Source: Deltaproteobacteria bacterium
Lineage (GTDB): Bacteria; Myxococcota_A; Polyangia; Polyangiales; Sandaracinaceae
DNA length: 55,398 bases
Reading direction: 5' to 3'
Assembly (NCBI GenBank): GCA_017303575.1
Contig: JAFLCL010000027.1
Location: 1-55,398 of the forward strand
The notes beneath the pieces were generated by a model. It was given only the letters and a program-made list of their open reading frames with translations. It did not search any database and was not told where the DNA came from. Numbering within the stretch: position 1 is the first letter of the stretch; each line of letters begins with the position of its first letter. This document shows positions 1-7,964 of the stretch, piece after piece. The translations under genes were made by a program, and so were the position numbers.

Positions 1-83
1 GCGGGCGATGGTGGGGTAGGCGCACGCGGGCGCAGCGTACACCGCCGCGCGCGCGGCGCGGAGGGGCGAGGGTGATCGTGGTT

Positions 84-722
84 CTAGCGTCGCCGGGGCC
101 GCCGCACGGCCCGCACGGTGCCGCTGCTGCCGCCACCGCAGTAGAAGCGGTCTCGACCGTCGGACTCCAGCCCCGAGACGCCGGTGCCCGGGGGCATCTC
201 GAGGCGCTCGAGCACCTCACCGGTCTGTGCGTCGAGACGTCGGAGGTCGCTCTCGTCGCCCTCCCACGTGCCGTGCCACAGCTCGCCGTCGACCCAGGTC
301 ACGCCGGTGACGAAGCGGTTGGACTCGAGGGTGCGCAGGACGGCGCCGGTTTCCGGGTCGATCTGGTGGATCTTGCGATCGCGATACTGCCCCACCCACA
401 GCGTGCCCTCGGCCCAGGTGAGGCCCGAGTCTCCGCCGCCCCCGGGCGCGGGGATGCTGCGCAAGATCTGGCCCGTCTGGGGGTCGATCGTGTGGATGCG
501 ATCTTCGGCCAGCTGGTACAGGTGCCGGCCGTCGAACGCGGTGCCCGCGTGGCCCGCGACGTCGAGCGCGCGCACGGTCTCGCCGCTCGCCGGATCGAGC
601 GCGTGGAGGCGGTCTCCCCCGGCGAACCACACACGCGCGCCGTCGTAGGTCACGCCGTGCACACGGGCGGTGCCCTCGAAGGGACCATACTCACGGAGTA
701 TTTCTGCGGGTGCTCGGCTCAT
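84..722 (-). CDS. Glutamine-cyclotransferase/virginiamycin-lyase-like beta-propeller protein
   Basis: This 212-residue protein consists of about five repeats, each with a hydrophobic strand followed by an I/L-D-P-x-T/S-G motif (LDPASGETV, IDPQTGQIL, IDPETGAVL, LDAQTGEVL). That is the blade pattern of YncE, virginiamycin B lyase and glutaminyl-cyclotransferase-like propellers. No signal peptide is visible, so it is probably cytoplasmic. The start at 722 fits the family because the first blade (VHGVTYDGARVWFAG) begins about 20 residues in. The stop of a winged-helix fragment lies 10 nt upstream on the same strand, so the two were probably co-transcribed. The enzymatic or binding activity cannot be inferred: cyclotransferase-like folds of this kind are often non-catalytic. 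Confidence 0.75.
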   Translation of the reverse strand: MSRAPAEILREYGPFEGTARVHGVTYDGARVWFAGGDRLHALDPASGETVRALDVAGHAGTAFDGRHLYQLAEDRIHTIDPQTGQILRSIPAPGGGGDSGLTWAEGTLWVGQYRDRKIHQIDPETGAVLRTLESNRFVTGVTWVDGELWHGTWEGDESDLRRLDAQTGEVLERLEMPPGTGVSGLESDGRDRFYCGGGSSGTVRAVRRPRRR

Positions 723-731
723 GCACAGAAC

Positions 732-956
732 CTAGCCCGGCAGCGGCGGGCCCGGGAGTAACAACGTCGTCGTGAAGCCGACCAGCGGCGGACTGGTCCA
801 GCGGCGGCTGCGACCGGCGCCCACCGCGCGCACCTGGCCGGCAGCGAGCAGGCTCTCCAGCGTGCGCTGCGCGGTACGCTGGCTGGTGCCCAGCGCCAGG
901 CCCAGCGCCGAGCTCGACCAGGCCTCACCGTCGGTGAGCAGGGCCAGCACGCTCGC
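732..956 (-). pseudogene. C-terminal winged-helix fragment, 5'-truncated
   Basis: The last 72 or so codons read as a good winged helix-turn-helix. There is a first helix (VLALLTDGEAWSSSALGLAL), a recognition helix (GTSQRTAQRTLESLLAAG) and a wing (QVRAVGAGRSRRWTSPP), then a hydrophobic tail (GFTTTLLLPG). Upstream of about 956 this frame becomes low-complexity Pro/Arg/Ser sequence that is only the shadow of the cysteine-rich frame on the plus strand. The regulator therefore appears to have lost everything before its DNA-binding domain. A GTG at the first helix could in principle start a 72-residue stand-alone protein, but no ribosome binding site is visible. It lies 10 nt upstream of the propeller gene on the same strand. 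Confidence 0.5.
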
Positions 957-957
957 G

Positions 958-1479
958 TGCGGCGTCGATCCCGTCGAGGCGCCGGGCTGTCCTGCGTGCC
1001 CGAACGGAACGCGCTGCGAGGCGGGCGAGCGCTGCAGCGGCGGTGACTGCTGCGCGCCCACGTGCGCGCCTCCCTCGACGCGACGTTGCGGCGAACGACC
1101 GAGCGATGGCTGCGGCGGTACCTGCAGCGCGGGCACTGCGTGTGACTCACCGAGCGAGATGTGCGTGGGCTCGCGCTGCGTGTGTCGTCCCTCGTGCGAG
1201 GGTCGTCGCTGCGGCGAGTCCGACGGCTGCGGCGGTGAGTGCCCCGGCACCTGCGATCCCGGATTCGCGTGCGGCCAGCTCCCGCCGCCCGCAGCGCCCG
1301 GCGACTACCAGTGCGAGCCGAGCACGTGCTCACCCGCATGCGGTCTGTGTCAGTCGTGCGTCGGCGGCTCGTGTGAGCCGATGATCTGCGCGCCCGGCGA
1401 GTCTGCGTGCCTGCTCACCTGCGAGTGCTGCGGCGGCGACGAAGCCTGCACGCCGACCGGCTGTCAGTCGGTGTCCTGA
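958..1479 (+). pseudogene. Cysteine-rich surface-protein C-terminal fragment, 5'-truncated
   Basis: From about 985 to the TGA at 1477-1479 the plus strand reads as a dense Cys-rich, EGF/TIL-like sequence (CPACPNGTRCEAGERC, CGGTCSAGTACDSPSEMC, CGGECPGTCDPGFACG, CGLCQSCVGGSCEP). This pattern is typical of the C-terminal half of myxobacterial exported proteins. Upstream of about 960 the frame loses its cysteines and becomes the antisense shadow of the winged-helix fragment. No in-frame start, signal peptide or ribosome binding site sits at the point where the Cys-rich sequence begins. The simplest reading is a gene that lost its 5' end at a rearrangement junction. Its stop lies 8 nt from the convergent sigma-54 activator gene. 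Confidence 0.5.
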
Positions 1480-1487
1480 TCACGCGC

Positions 1488-2483
1488 TCACGCCGCGCCG
1501 TAGGCCTTGAGCTTGCGATAGAGCGTGGCCGAGCCGATGCCGAGCTGCGTGGCCGTGCGCTCTCGGTGGCCCTCGTTGCGCGCGAGCACCGCGAGGATGT
1601 GCGCGCGCTCGACCGCGGCCAGCGTCTCGGGCGCCTCGGGTGGAATGCTCAGCGCGCTCGTCGAGTCGAGCGGCAGATCGCCGACCTCGATCCGCCCTCC
1701 TCGCGCGAGTGCGACGGCGCGCTCGATCGCGTTCTCGAGCTCGCGCACGTTGCCTGGCCAGGGATGCGAGAGGAGGCGCTCGCCTGCCTCCTTCGACAGA
1801 TCGGAGATCGCGCGATCGAAGCGCAGCGCCGCGTCGAGCACCAGCGCGCGCGCGAGCGGCAAGATGTCGTCGGGTCGATCCCGCAGCGGCGGAACGCGCA
1901 GCTCGATCACCTGCAGCCGGTAGAAGAGATCGCGACGAAACGATCCGTTGGCCACGCACACCGCGAGATCGCGGTGCGTCGCCGCCAGGATGCGCACGTC
2001 GATCGCACGCTCGCGCGTCTCACCCACGCGCCGCACGGTGCGCTCCTGCAGCACGCGAAGGAGCTTGAGCTGCATGGACGGCGAGACGTCACCCACCTCG
2101 TCGAGGAACAACGTGCCGCCGCGCGCTGCTTCGAAGAGACCGATGCGCTCCGTCGCTGCGCCGGTGAACGCGCCACGCACGTGCCCGAAGAGATCGCTCT
2201 CGAGCAGCGACTCCGCGATGGCGCCGCAGTTCACCGCCACGAACGCACCCTCGCGCCTGCGCGAGCCCTGGTGGAGGAGCTTGGCGATGCGCTCCTTGCC
2301 CACACCGGTCTCGCCCGTGACGAGGATCGTCGTCTCGAGCGGCGCCAGACGCGCCGTCGCCTCGAGCAGCTCCGTCATCGCGCGACTCACCGCCAAGAGC
2401 GGCCTCTGCATCGGCGAGCCGTACGCGCGCGGCCCGCTCTGTCGCGGAGCGTCTCGTCGTTCCTCGTCGGGCTCGTCGCTCAC
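1488..2483 (-). CDS. Sigma-54-dependent transcriptional activator, PspF-like (AAA+ and Fis HTH, no receiver)
   Basis: This is a bacterial enhancer-binding protein that remodels sigma-54 RNA polymerase using ATP. Visible elements in order are Walker A GETGVGKE (about residue 57), the sigma-54 contact loop GAFTGA, Walker B GGTLFLDEVGD, the sensor-I region ILAATHRDL, the arginine-rich RRDLFYRLQV segment, the WPGNVRELENAIERA segment, and a C-terminal Fis-type HTH (RTATQLGIGSATLYRKLKAYG). At 331 residues it has only about 30 residues before the AAA+ domain, so it lacks a receiver, GAF, PAS or FHA sensory domain, like PspF (about 325 residues). Its activity is then presumably controlled by a partner protein that cannot be identified here. 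It is convergent with the truncated Cys-rich gene. No clear -24/-12 promoter is visible upstream. Confidence 0.93.
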   Translation of the reverse strand: MSDEPDEERRDAPRQSGPRAYGSPMQRPLLAVSRAMTELLEATARLAPLETTILVTGETGVGKERIAKLLHQGSRRREGAFVAVNCGAIAESLLESDLFGHVRGAFTGAATERIGLFEAARGGTLFLDEVGDVSPSMQLKLLRVLQERTVRRVGETRERAIDVRILAATHRDLAVCVANGSFRRDLFYRLQVIELRVPPLRDRPDDILPLARALVLDAALRFDRAISDLSKEAGERLLSHPWPGNVRELENAIERAVALARGGRIEVGDLPLDSTSALSIPPEAPETLAAVERAHILAVLARNEGHRERTATQLGIGSATLYRKLKAYGAA

Positions 2484-2651
2484 GTCGGCCGCACGCGTCC
2501 CTCGGAGGAGATCGGTCCGGCTGCGGCGAGGGCGTCCATCGATTTGATGGCCCGTACCATCGATCCGACCGACTCACCATGTGGCCCCATCTGATTCACG
2601 GCCGTGGATGCGCATTGCGTCGCGGCTCGATCCCTGCACTGGGGCTGCGCG

Positions 2652-2933
2652 ATGACCAACAAACGCTACTTCGGGCCAGACCCCGACACGAGCCGACTGC
2701 GCGCCACCGTGGCGCTCCTCGGCCGAGAGATCGATCGTCTCGCGCCCGCTGCGGCCACGCCCTCGATCGTGCAGGAAGCGTTTCGCCTCCTCGTGGTCCA
2801 GCTCGCGCTCGGTCCCGAGCCCGTCGGGCGCGCCTGCGCGCACTGCAAGACGCTCGGAACGGGAGAGTCGACCCTCTGCGGCAACTGCTGGGCGCCCTTC
2901 TCGCCCGAGGCAGCCGTCATGAGCCTGGCATGA
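2652..2933 (+). CDS. Small zinc-ribbon-like hypothetical protein
   Basis: A 93-residue protein starting at MTNKRYFG. The frame is open further upstream to 2604, but those codons (MDAHCVAARSLHW) look unlike protein. The N-terminal two thirds are helical (TSRLRATVALLGREIDRL, SIVQEAFRLLVVQLAL). The C-terminal third has two CxxC pairs (CAHCKTLGTGESTLCGNC) spaced like a treble-clef or zinc-ribbon knuckle. Its stop codon overlaps the start of the next gene (ATGA at 2930-2933), so the two are probably translated together and act in the same process. I do not recognise the family. Confidence 0.65.
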   Translation: MTNKRYFGPDPDTSRLRATVALLGREIDRLAPAAATPSIVQEAFRLLVVQLALGPEPVGRACAHCKTLGTGESTLCGNCWAPFSPEAAVMSLA

Positions 2934-3283
2934 CGGTGCGCGCAGACGATCTCACCCGCGCGGAGGCACCGCGTCGCGAGCGATCACGCGGAGAGCGCTT
3001 CACGCTCACCGAGCTCGGCGTCGCGTGCGTGCGCGACTACCTCGACACCGTCGTGGCGTCGCGCGCCACCGCGGGACGCGCCTCGTTCGAAGAAGCCTGT
3101 GCGGCGTGGGCCGCGCGTCACCTGCTCCGTCCGATCCACGGGCAGCTGCTCTCCGAGCTGTGGGGCGAGCCGATGACAGCGCGTGTCCTCTCGCAGAAGG
3201 TCGACGGCTACGGCGCGACGATCGCCGAGGCGCGCACCGCGCTCGACGAGCTCCTCGACGCCAAGCTGGTCTCGACCACCTGA
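2930..3283 (+). CDS. Small winged-helix-like hypothetical protein, coupled to the preceding gene
   Basis: A 117-residue protein whose ATG overlaps the stop of the zinc-ribbon gene (ATGA), indicating translational coupling. The C-terminal half (GQLLSELWGEPMTARVLSQ, then AEARTALDELLDAKLVS) reads as a winged helix with a beta-hairpin wing. The N-terminal half is Arg-rich and then helical. A zinc-ribbon protein beside a winged-helix protein suggests a two-subunit regulator or nucleic-acid-binding complex, but this is inference. No further family assignment can be made. Confidence 0.6.
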   Translation: MTVRADDLTRAEAPRRERSRGERFTLTELGVACVRDYLDTVVASRATAGRASFEEACAAWAARHLLRPIHGQLLSELWGEPMTARVLSQKVDGYGATIAEARTALDELLDAKLVSTT

Positions 3284-3448
3284 CCGCGGAACCGTCGTGC
3301 GAGACCGCCGCGTCGCGAGAGCTGCGGCGCTCGGACGACGAACCCCAGTCCGCGCTGGGCGATCGACGGATGTCCGACGCCATGCGCGCCCGTGTGGCCA
3401 GTCACGCCCCGTTGACGCCGCCTCTGGGATCGGCCAGTCCGTCGAGGC

Positions 3449-3655
3449 ATGGGCAGCTCGCCCAAACGACCGACCGCGGATGCGGAAGCGTGCGACACGT
3501 CCCCCTCGGACGACGCCGAGGCTCCGGAGTTCAGGGTGCCGGAGAACCCCACGGCGCAGGCCATCGTGGACCTCGTGACCGATCGCATCCGTCGATCGAG
3601 CTCGGGCGTCTATGCAGTCGTCCAGCCCGTGACCAAGCGCCACGGCAAGGTCTGA
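3449..3655 (+). CDS. Small acidic hypothetical protein
   Basis: A 68-residue ORF. The first 35 residues are Asp/Glu/Ser/Pro-rich and probably disordered (TADAEACDTSPSDDAEAPEF). They are followed by a predicted helix (PTAQAIVDLVTDRIRRSS) and a short basic strand region ending KRHGKV. It lies on the same strand 47 nt before the ATP-grasp gene and could be co-transcribed with it. The base composition does not distinguish it from spurious GC-rich ORFs, so it is supported mainly by its sensible amino-acid pattern and by the absence of a competing frame. Confidence 0.45.
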   Translation: MGSSPKRPTADAEACDTSPSDDAEAPEFRVPENPTAQAIVDLVTDRIRRSSSGVYAVVQPVTKRHGKV

Positions 3656-3702
3656 CGCGCCCGACGTCGTGCCCCGACGACGGGCGTGTATCCTCGGCGG
3701 CG

Positions 3703-4920
3703 ATGATCCGGAACGTCGTCTTCGCCGCACCCTTCCCGCTCGAGACCACCATGCGCTTCGCGCGCGCCGCGGCGCGCCTGCCGAACGTGCGCTTGCTCGC
3801 CGTGATGCAGGAGGCGCCCAAGGGCGAGGACGCGCGCATCTTCTCGGATCTCGTGCGCGTCTCGGATGGGCTCTCCACGCAGGACCTCGTCGATGCGTGC
3901 CGCGTGCTCACCAAGCGTCACGGTCCGATCCATCGACTCGCAGGCATCCTCGAGCCGCTCCAGGTGCAGCTCGCCGAGGCGCGTCACGTGCTCGGCATCC
4001 CCGGCACCGATCCGAAGACCGCGGATCTCTTTCGCGACAAGGCGCGCATGAAGGACGCCCTCCGCGGCGCAGGCCTGCCCACCGCGCGGCACAAGCTCGT
4101 GTGCTCGTGGAAGGACGCCGAGGACTTCGTGAACGAGGTGGGCTTTCCCATCGTGATGAAGCCGCCGGCGGGCATGGGCGCCAAGGCCACGTTCCGCGTG
4201 AACGACGTGCCCTCGCTGCGCGGCGCGCTCGAGGCGATCCAGCCGAGCGACGCGCGGCCCGTGCTCGCCGAGGAATTCCTCAAGGGCCGGGAGTTCAGCT
4301 TCGAGACGATCACGATCGAAGGAAAGCCGCTCTTCCACTCGATCTCACACTACCTGCCGGCGTGCCTCGAGGTGCTCGAGAACCCGTGGATCCAGTGGCA
4401 GTGTCTGCTGCCGCGAGACCTCTCCGGCCCCGAGTACGACGCGCCGAAGAAGATGGGCCTGGCGGCCGTGTCGGCGCTCGGTCTCGACAGCGGCTTCACC
4501 CACATGGAGTGGTTCCAGCGCACCGACGAGTCGCTCGCGATCGGCGAGATCGCGCAGCGCCCGCCGGGCGCGAACATCACGCGCATGACGGGCCTCGCGC
4601 ACGACTTCGATCCCTACCGCGCGTGGGCGCGCGCCGTGATCGATCAGGCCTTCGATGGCCCGTACGAGCGCAAGTACGCGGTGGGCTGCGCGTACCTCCG
4701 AGGCATGGGCCGTGGTCGCGTCGCTCGCGTGCTCGGCATCGACGCCGCGCAGGAGAAGGTCGCGGGGCTCATCGAGGAGTTCAAGCTGCCGACCGTGGGC
4801 GCCCCCAAGAGCGACAGCTACGAGGGCGATGGCTTCGTGATCGTGAAGCACCGCGACACCGACGTGGTGCGCGCCGCGCTCAAGGCGATCGTGGAGACGA
4901 TCCGCGTCGAGTACGTCTGA
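3703..4920 (+). CDS. ATP-grasp domain carboxylate ligase
   Basis: A 405-residue protein with an intact ATP-grasp core. The pre-ATP-grasp N-terminal domain (FAAPFPLETTMRFARAAARL) is followed by the nucleotide-binding beta-hairpin (FPIVMKPPAGMGAKATFRV), the hinge and adenine-binding segment (RPVLAEEFLKGREFSFETI), and the metal-binding acidic stretch near GEIAQRPPGANITRM. Members ligate a carboxylate to an amine through an acyl-phosphate, as in carbamoyl-phosphate synthase, PurK/PurT and D-Ala-D-Ala ligases. The substrate is not apparent. The start MIRNVVFAAPF is chosen because it opens on the first beta-strand; the frame stays open far upstream to 3025, but those codons are shadows. A 68-residue acidic ORF precedes it on the same strand. 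Confidence 0.85.
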   Translation: MIRNVVFAAPFPLETTMRFARAAARLPNVRLLAVMQEAPKGEDARIFSDLVRVSDGLSTQDLVDACRVLTKRHGPIHRLAGILEPLQVQLAEARHVLGIPGTDPKTADLFRDKARMKDALRGAGLPTARHKLVCSWKDAEDFVNEVGFPIVMKPPAGMGAKATFRVNDVPSLRGALEAIQPSDARPVLAEEFLKGREFSFETITIEGKPLFHSISHYLPACLEVLENPWIQWQCLLPRDLSGPEYDAPKKMGLAAVSALGLDSGFTHMEWFQRTDESLAIGEIAQRPPGANITRMTGLAHDFDPYRAWARAVIDQAFDGPYERKYAVGCAYLRGMGRGRVARVLGIDAAQEKVAGLIEEFKLPTVGAPKSDSYEGDGFVIVKHRDTDVVRAALKAIVETIRVEYV

Positions 4921-4951
4921 CTCGAGGGCGAGCGCCGCAGGGGCGAGAAGC

Positions 4952-6325
4952 TCAGCGACAGGTCTGCACGCGCGTCGAACGGCCCGCACCGCAGACGGCG
5001 GCCAGGCCACGGCAGTCGACCCACGTACCGTCCTCGCCGCAGGCGGGCGCGGAGCTCTGCCAGCCATCGCCCCGGTCGCAGAAGCCGAGGCGGAGCGTGG
5101 TGCAGGTCGAGATCCGGAGCTCCGCGCGCTCGTCGAACCTGTCGCAGTCGTAGTCGAACGCGCACGTGTCCGCGGTCGGGCAGTACGGCACCGGAAAGAA
5201 CGTGCGCTGCCCCGGGTGAACGAGCGCTGCCTCGTCGCGGCGCGCGGGATCGCTCGCGTCGTAGCAGTCGGTGCAGTCGCGCACGAAGCCGGGTCCGGGG
5301 ATCGCACAGGCCGACACGGCCGTCAGCGGATCACCGAAGCCGTCGCGATCGCCATCGAGGCACCACTCGACCATCGTCGTCTCGTCGTCCTCGAGACCGT
5401 CACAGTCGTCGTCGACGAAGTTGCAGACCTCGACAGCGCCCGGATGGACGTCCGGATCTCCATCGTCGCAGTCGTCGCCGACTCCATCGCAGCCGGAGAG
5501 GACGGAGAAGCCGTCGCCATCGGCGTCGCCCTCGAGCACCTCGGTGCACTCGGCTTCGCCGTCTTCGTTGGTCGAGCACACGGCCGAGAAGCAGGCCGCC
5601 GCTTCGCAGAAGACCACTTCGCCGCGCTCGCAGGTCTTGCCCGCCACGGCGCCCGTGCCGCCGACGACGTCCTCGCAGGACTCGACGCCGTTGCACGCGT
5701 CGCCGTCGGAGCAGTCATCGTTGGTCAGACACTCGAAGCGACACGCGACGCACCCAGGGACGGCCGTGCGCGAGTCGCACTGCTCCCCGAGATCCGTGTT
5801 GACGACGCCATTGCCGCAGCCGTCCGGGATGCAGCCTCCGCCGCTGCACGTTCCGGGGTGGCCCTCGAACACGCACTCGCCGGGCAGCTCGGTGAACACG
5901 CACACGCCCTCATCGCAGGAGCCCGCCGAGCACGTCGTGGCCGTGACGCAGTCGAGGTCGATGGTGCACTCCACGCGGCACGAGGGGCTGCACTCCGGGT
6001 CGCTCGCCGCCTCGCAGCTCTCGCCAGCGGCGACGTCGACGAAGCCGTCGCCGCAGAACGAGGGCACGCACTCGCCTCCGACGCAGATCAAGCGCGAGGG
6101 CCCGCCGCGCGAGCACTCGTCACCGTCCAGCAGCCCGTCGCACGGATGGCGCACCTCGAAGGCATCGAGCTCGCCCTCCGTCGCGTCGGGCGTGAGCGGA
6201 TCGTGCGCGTCGGGACGCGCGGCATCGATGCCGGAATCGCGATCCCGGGGCGGCGACGCATCGCGCACGAGCCCGCAGCCAGCCCACAGCGAGGCGCACG
6301 CGAGCACTACGACTGCACGAAGCAC
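4952..6325 (-). CDS. MopE-type cysteine-rich lipoprotein with metal-binding-like repeats
   Basis: From a GTG at 6325 the protein (457 residues) begins with a lipoprotein signal (LRAVVVLACASLWAGC), then the Asp/Ala linker common to lipoproteins in this window (DSGIDAARPDAHDPLTPDA). A long region follows with many short Cys-spaced units (CGDGFVDVAAGESCE, CGNGVVNTDLGEQCD, CNGVESCED). Then come MopE/putative metal-binding repeats of the form DxDxDGF with a later DCDD (DADGDGFSVLSGCDG, DDCDDGDPDVHPG, GDRDGFGDP). Such proteins are surface or secreted in Myxococcota. Its start lies 53 nt downstream of the end of the HxsB-type radical SAM gene on the same strand, so it could be co-transcribed and is a possible client of that enzyme (inference). 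The reading frame is open upstream to 7570, but only as a shadow of hxsB. Confidence 0.85.
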   Translation of the reverse strand: MLRAVVVLACASLWAGCGLVRDASPPRDRDSGIDAARPDAHDPLTPDATEGELDAFEVRHPCDGLLDGDECSRGGPSRLICVGGECVPSFCGDGFVDVAAGESCEAASDPECSPSCRVECTIDLDCVTATTCSAGSCDEGVCVFTELPGECVFEGHPGTCSGGGCIPDGCGNGVVNTDLGEQCDSRTAVPGCVACRFECLTNDDCSDGDACNGVESCEDVVGGTGAVAGKTCERGEVVFCEAAACFSAVCSTNEDGEAECTEVLEGDADGDGFSVLSGCDGVGDDCDDGDPDVHPGAVEVCNFVDDDCDGLEDDETTMVEWCLDGDRDGFGDPLTAVSACAIPGPGFVRDCTDCYDASDPARRDEAALVHPGQRTFFPVPYCPTADTCAFDYDCDRFDERAELRISTCTTLRLGFCDRGDGWQSSAPACGEDGTWVDCRGLAAVCGAGRSTRVQTCR

Positions 6326-6378
6326 AGCGACACTGTAGCCGCCGCGCGGTGCGCTCGTCACTCGGGACGCCGGAGCCC

Positions 6379-7917
6379 TCACTCCGGTCGCTGGAGAAAG
6401 TGCTCCCGCGCGCGGAGGGTCGTCCATCGATGGAGAGTGTCGAGCGTCTCTGCGTCCGCCGTCGCGAGCTTCTCGAAGAGGTAGTCCTGGATGCCCTTGT
6501 GCACGTTGCACACGGAGCTCTCGCGCATGCGGCCGAAGATGGTGCCGAGCGTCTTGTGGTTGTGGGCGGTCTGCGTGCCGCAGTAGGGGTTGTAGGGGCA
6601 GTCGACGCAGTCGGGCTGACCATCGAGGTTCGAGGCGAGCACCGAGGCCCGCACCGTCGGATGACCGACGACGTCGCGGTAGCGCGCGGTGCGCACGTCG
6701 GGCGCGACGAGGAACGTGTCGTCGCCCTTCTCGTGCAGCATGCGGCCCTCGTCCGAGCTGAAGACCGAGCCGTCGTAGTTGTAGGCGAGCGCGCCGATGC
6801 CCGCGCCCTCGGGGCTGCGGATGTCGAGGAAGTTCGGGTCCTCGCCGGCGAGGATCTTCGTCAGGAAGATCGCCGCGTAGCGCTCGAGCATCTGCGTGCC
6901 GCTCTTGTTCTTCTCGAGGATGTAGTCGGTCGCCTGTCGGTAGTACGCGAGGTAGTCCGAGCGCGGGTACTCGACGACCCTCGCCGTCTTCTCCGCGAAG
7001 CCGAAGGGATCGATCGGCCGCAAGAACATCGAGCGCACGCCGAGCGACGCGAACGTGTCGACCACTTCCTTCCATCGCTCGAGCGAGGCACGTGTCGTCG
7101 TGAGCAATGCCTCCACGTGATAGAGGTTCGGGTCGAGGCCGGCGGTGACGTAGGCCTCGTTGATGCGGCGGATCCAGTGCTCGGCGACCTTGTACGCCGA
7201 GCCTTCGTTCGTGGGCGCCAGCGGGAGCTTTCGCTGCTTGTCGTGGAGATCGTGGGGGCCGTCGATGGAGGTGCAGATCTGCACCTTGTGCTCGAGGAGG
7301 TACGCGAGCTTCTCCTCGTCCATGAGCGAGAGGTTCGAGACCATCGTGAGCTCGACGGTCTTGCCGGTCTCCTGGCTCTTCTTCTTCGCGCGCTCGCAGA
7401 TGCGCTGCACGATCGGGAAGTTCGCGAGCGGCTCGCCGCCCTGGAACTCGATGGTGAGCGAGGGGCTCGTGGTCTGGAACGCGAGGTCGACCGAGGCGTC
7501 GGCGATCTCGGGCGTCATGTCGGTGTGGACCGCGTCCATGTCGGCGCGCGACGCGTGGCAGTACACGCACGTCTCGTTGCAGCGCAGCGTGACGATCATC
7601 ATGTGGAGGATCGGCCCCCGATCGAGGTGCTGACGGCGTCGCTCGATGCGGGCGCGCGCGGCGTCGACGTCGTGATGCGCCTTGAGGAAGTTGCGCTCGC
7701 GCAGCGTCGCGTACGTGGCCGAGCTCGGGTCGAGCGTGCCCGACACGAACGCGCGGAAGTCGGCCGAGCCGAGCACCGCCCAGTTGCCCTCGAGGTTCGT
7801 CACGACGACGCGATCACTCTCGGGGAGCTTGCGGAAGCGGAAGAACGCGGGCGTCGAGACGTCGGTCGCGACGTTGCGCAGGAGCGCGCCGTCCTCGTGT
7901 GTGGAGAGATGGCTCAC
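6379..7917 (-). CDS. hxsB: His-Xaa-Ser system radical SAM maturase HxsB-like
   Basis: A 512-residue radical SAM protein. Near residue 115 the segment MMIVTLRCNETCVYCHAS holds the CxxxCxxC motif that ligates the [4Fe-4S] cluster and binds S-adenosylmethionine. It is followed by TIEFQGGEPLANF (the GGE motif), MVSNLSLMDEEKLAYL, CTSIDGPHDLHDK and FLRPIDPFGFA, an order and wording characteristic of the HxsB family. The C-terminal part has SPASM-like cysteines for auxiliary clusters (CVDCPYNPYCG, and a later C in SSVCNVHKG). HxsB normally acts with HxsC, HxsD and an HxsA precursor that carries His-Xaa-Ser repeats. Here only HxsD-type genes are adjacent, and they are divergent. The GTG start at 7917 is chosen because MSHLSTHED precedes the conserved FFRFRKLPESDRV. 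The frame stays open upstream as a shadow. Confidence 0.88.
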   Translation of the reverse strand: MSHLSTHEDGALLRNVATDVSTPAFFRFRKLPESDRVVVTNLEGNWAVLGSADFRAFVSGTLDPSSATYATLRERNFLKAHHDVDAARARIERRRQHLDRGPILHMMIVTLRCNETCVYCHASRADMDAVHTDMTPEIADASVDLAFQTTSPSLTIEFQGGEPLANFPIVQRICERAKKKSQETGKTVELTMVSNLSLMDEEKLAYLLEHKVQICTSIDGPHDLHDKQRKLPLAPTNEGSAYKVAEHWIRRINEAYVTAGLDPNLYHVEALLTTTRASLERWKEVVDTFASLGVRSMFLRPIDPFGFAEKTARVVEYPRSDYLAYYRQATDYILEKNKSGTQMLERYAAIFLTKILAGEDPNFLDIRSPEGAGIGALAYNYDGSVFSSDEGRMLHEKGDDTFLVAPDVRTARYRDVVGHPTVRASVLASNLDGQPDCVDCPYNPYCGTQTAHNHKTLGTIFGRMRESSVCNVHKGIQDYLFEKLATADAETLDTLHRWTTLRAREHFLQRPE

Positions 7918-7964
7918 GAGTCGAACGCTACCAACGATCGCGCGAGGCGTGTTACGCGTCTGTG

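Noticed and set aside
72..761. 229-codon plus-strand frame opposite the propeller gene
   Set aside because: The minus-strand frame shows regular propeller blades; the plus frame is its mirror shadow.
3025..3702. In-frame extension of the ATP-grasp gene upstream to 3025
   Set aside because: The extra codons are Arg-rich shadow of the winged-helix gene and intergenic sequence. The fold begins at the ATG at 3703.
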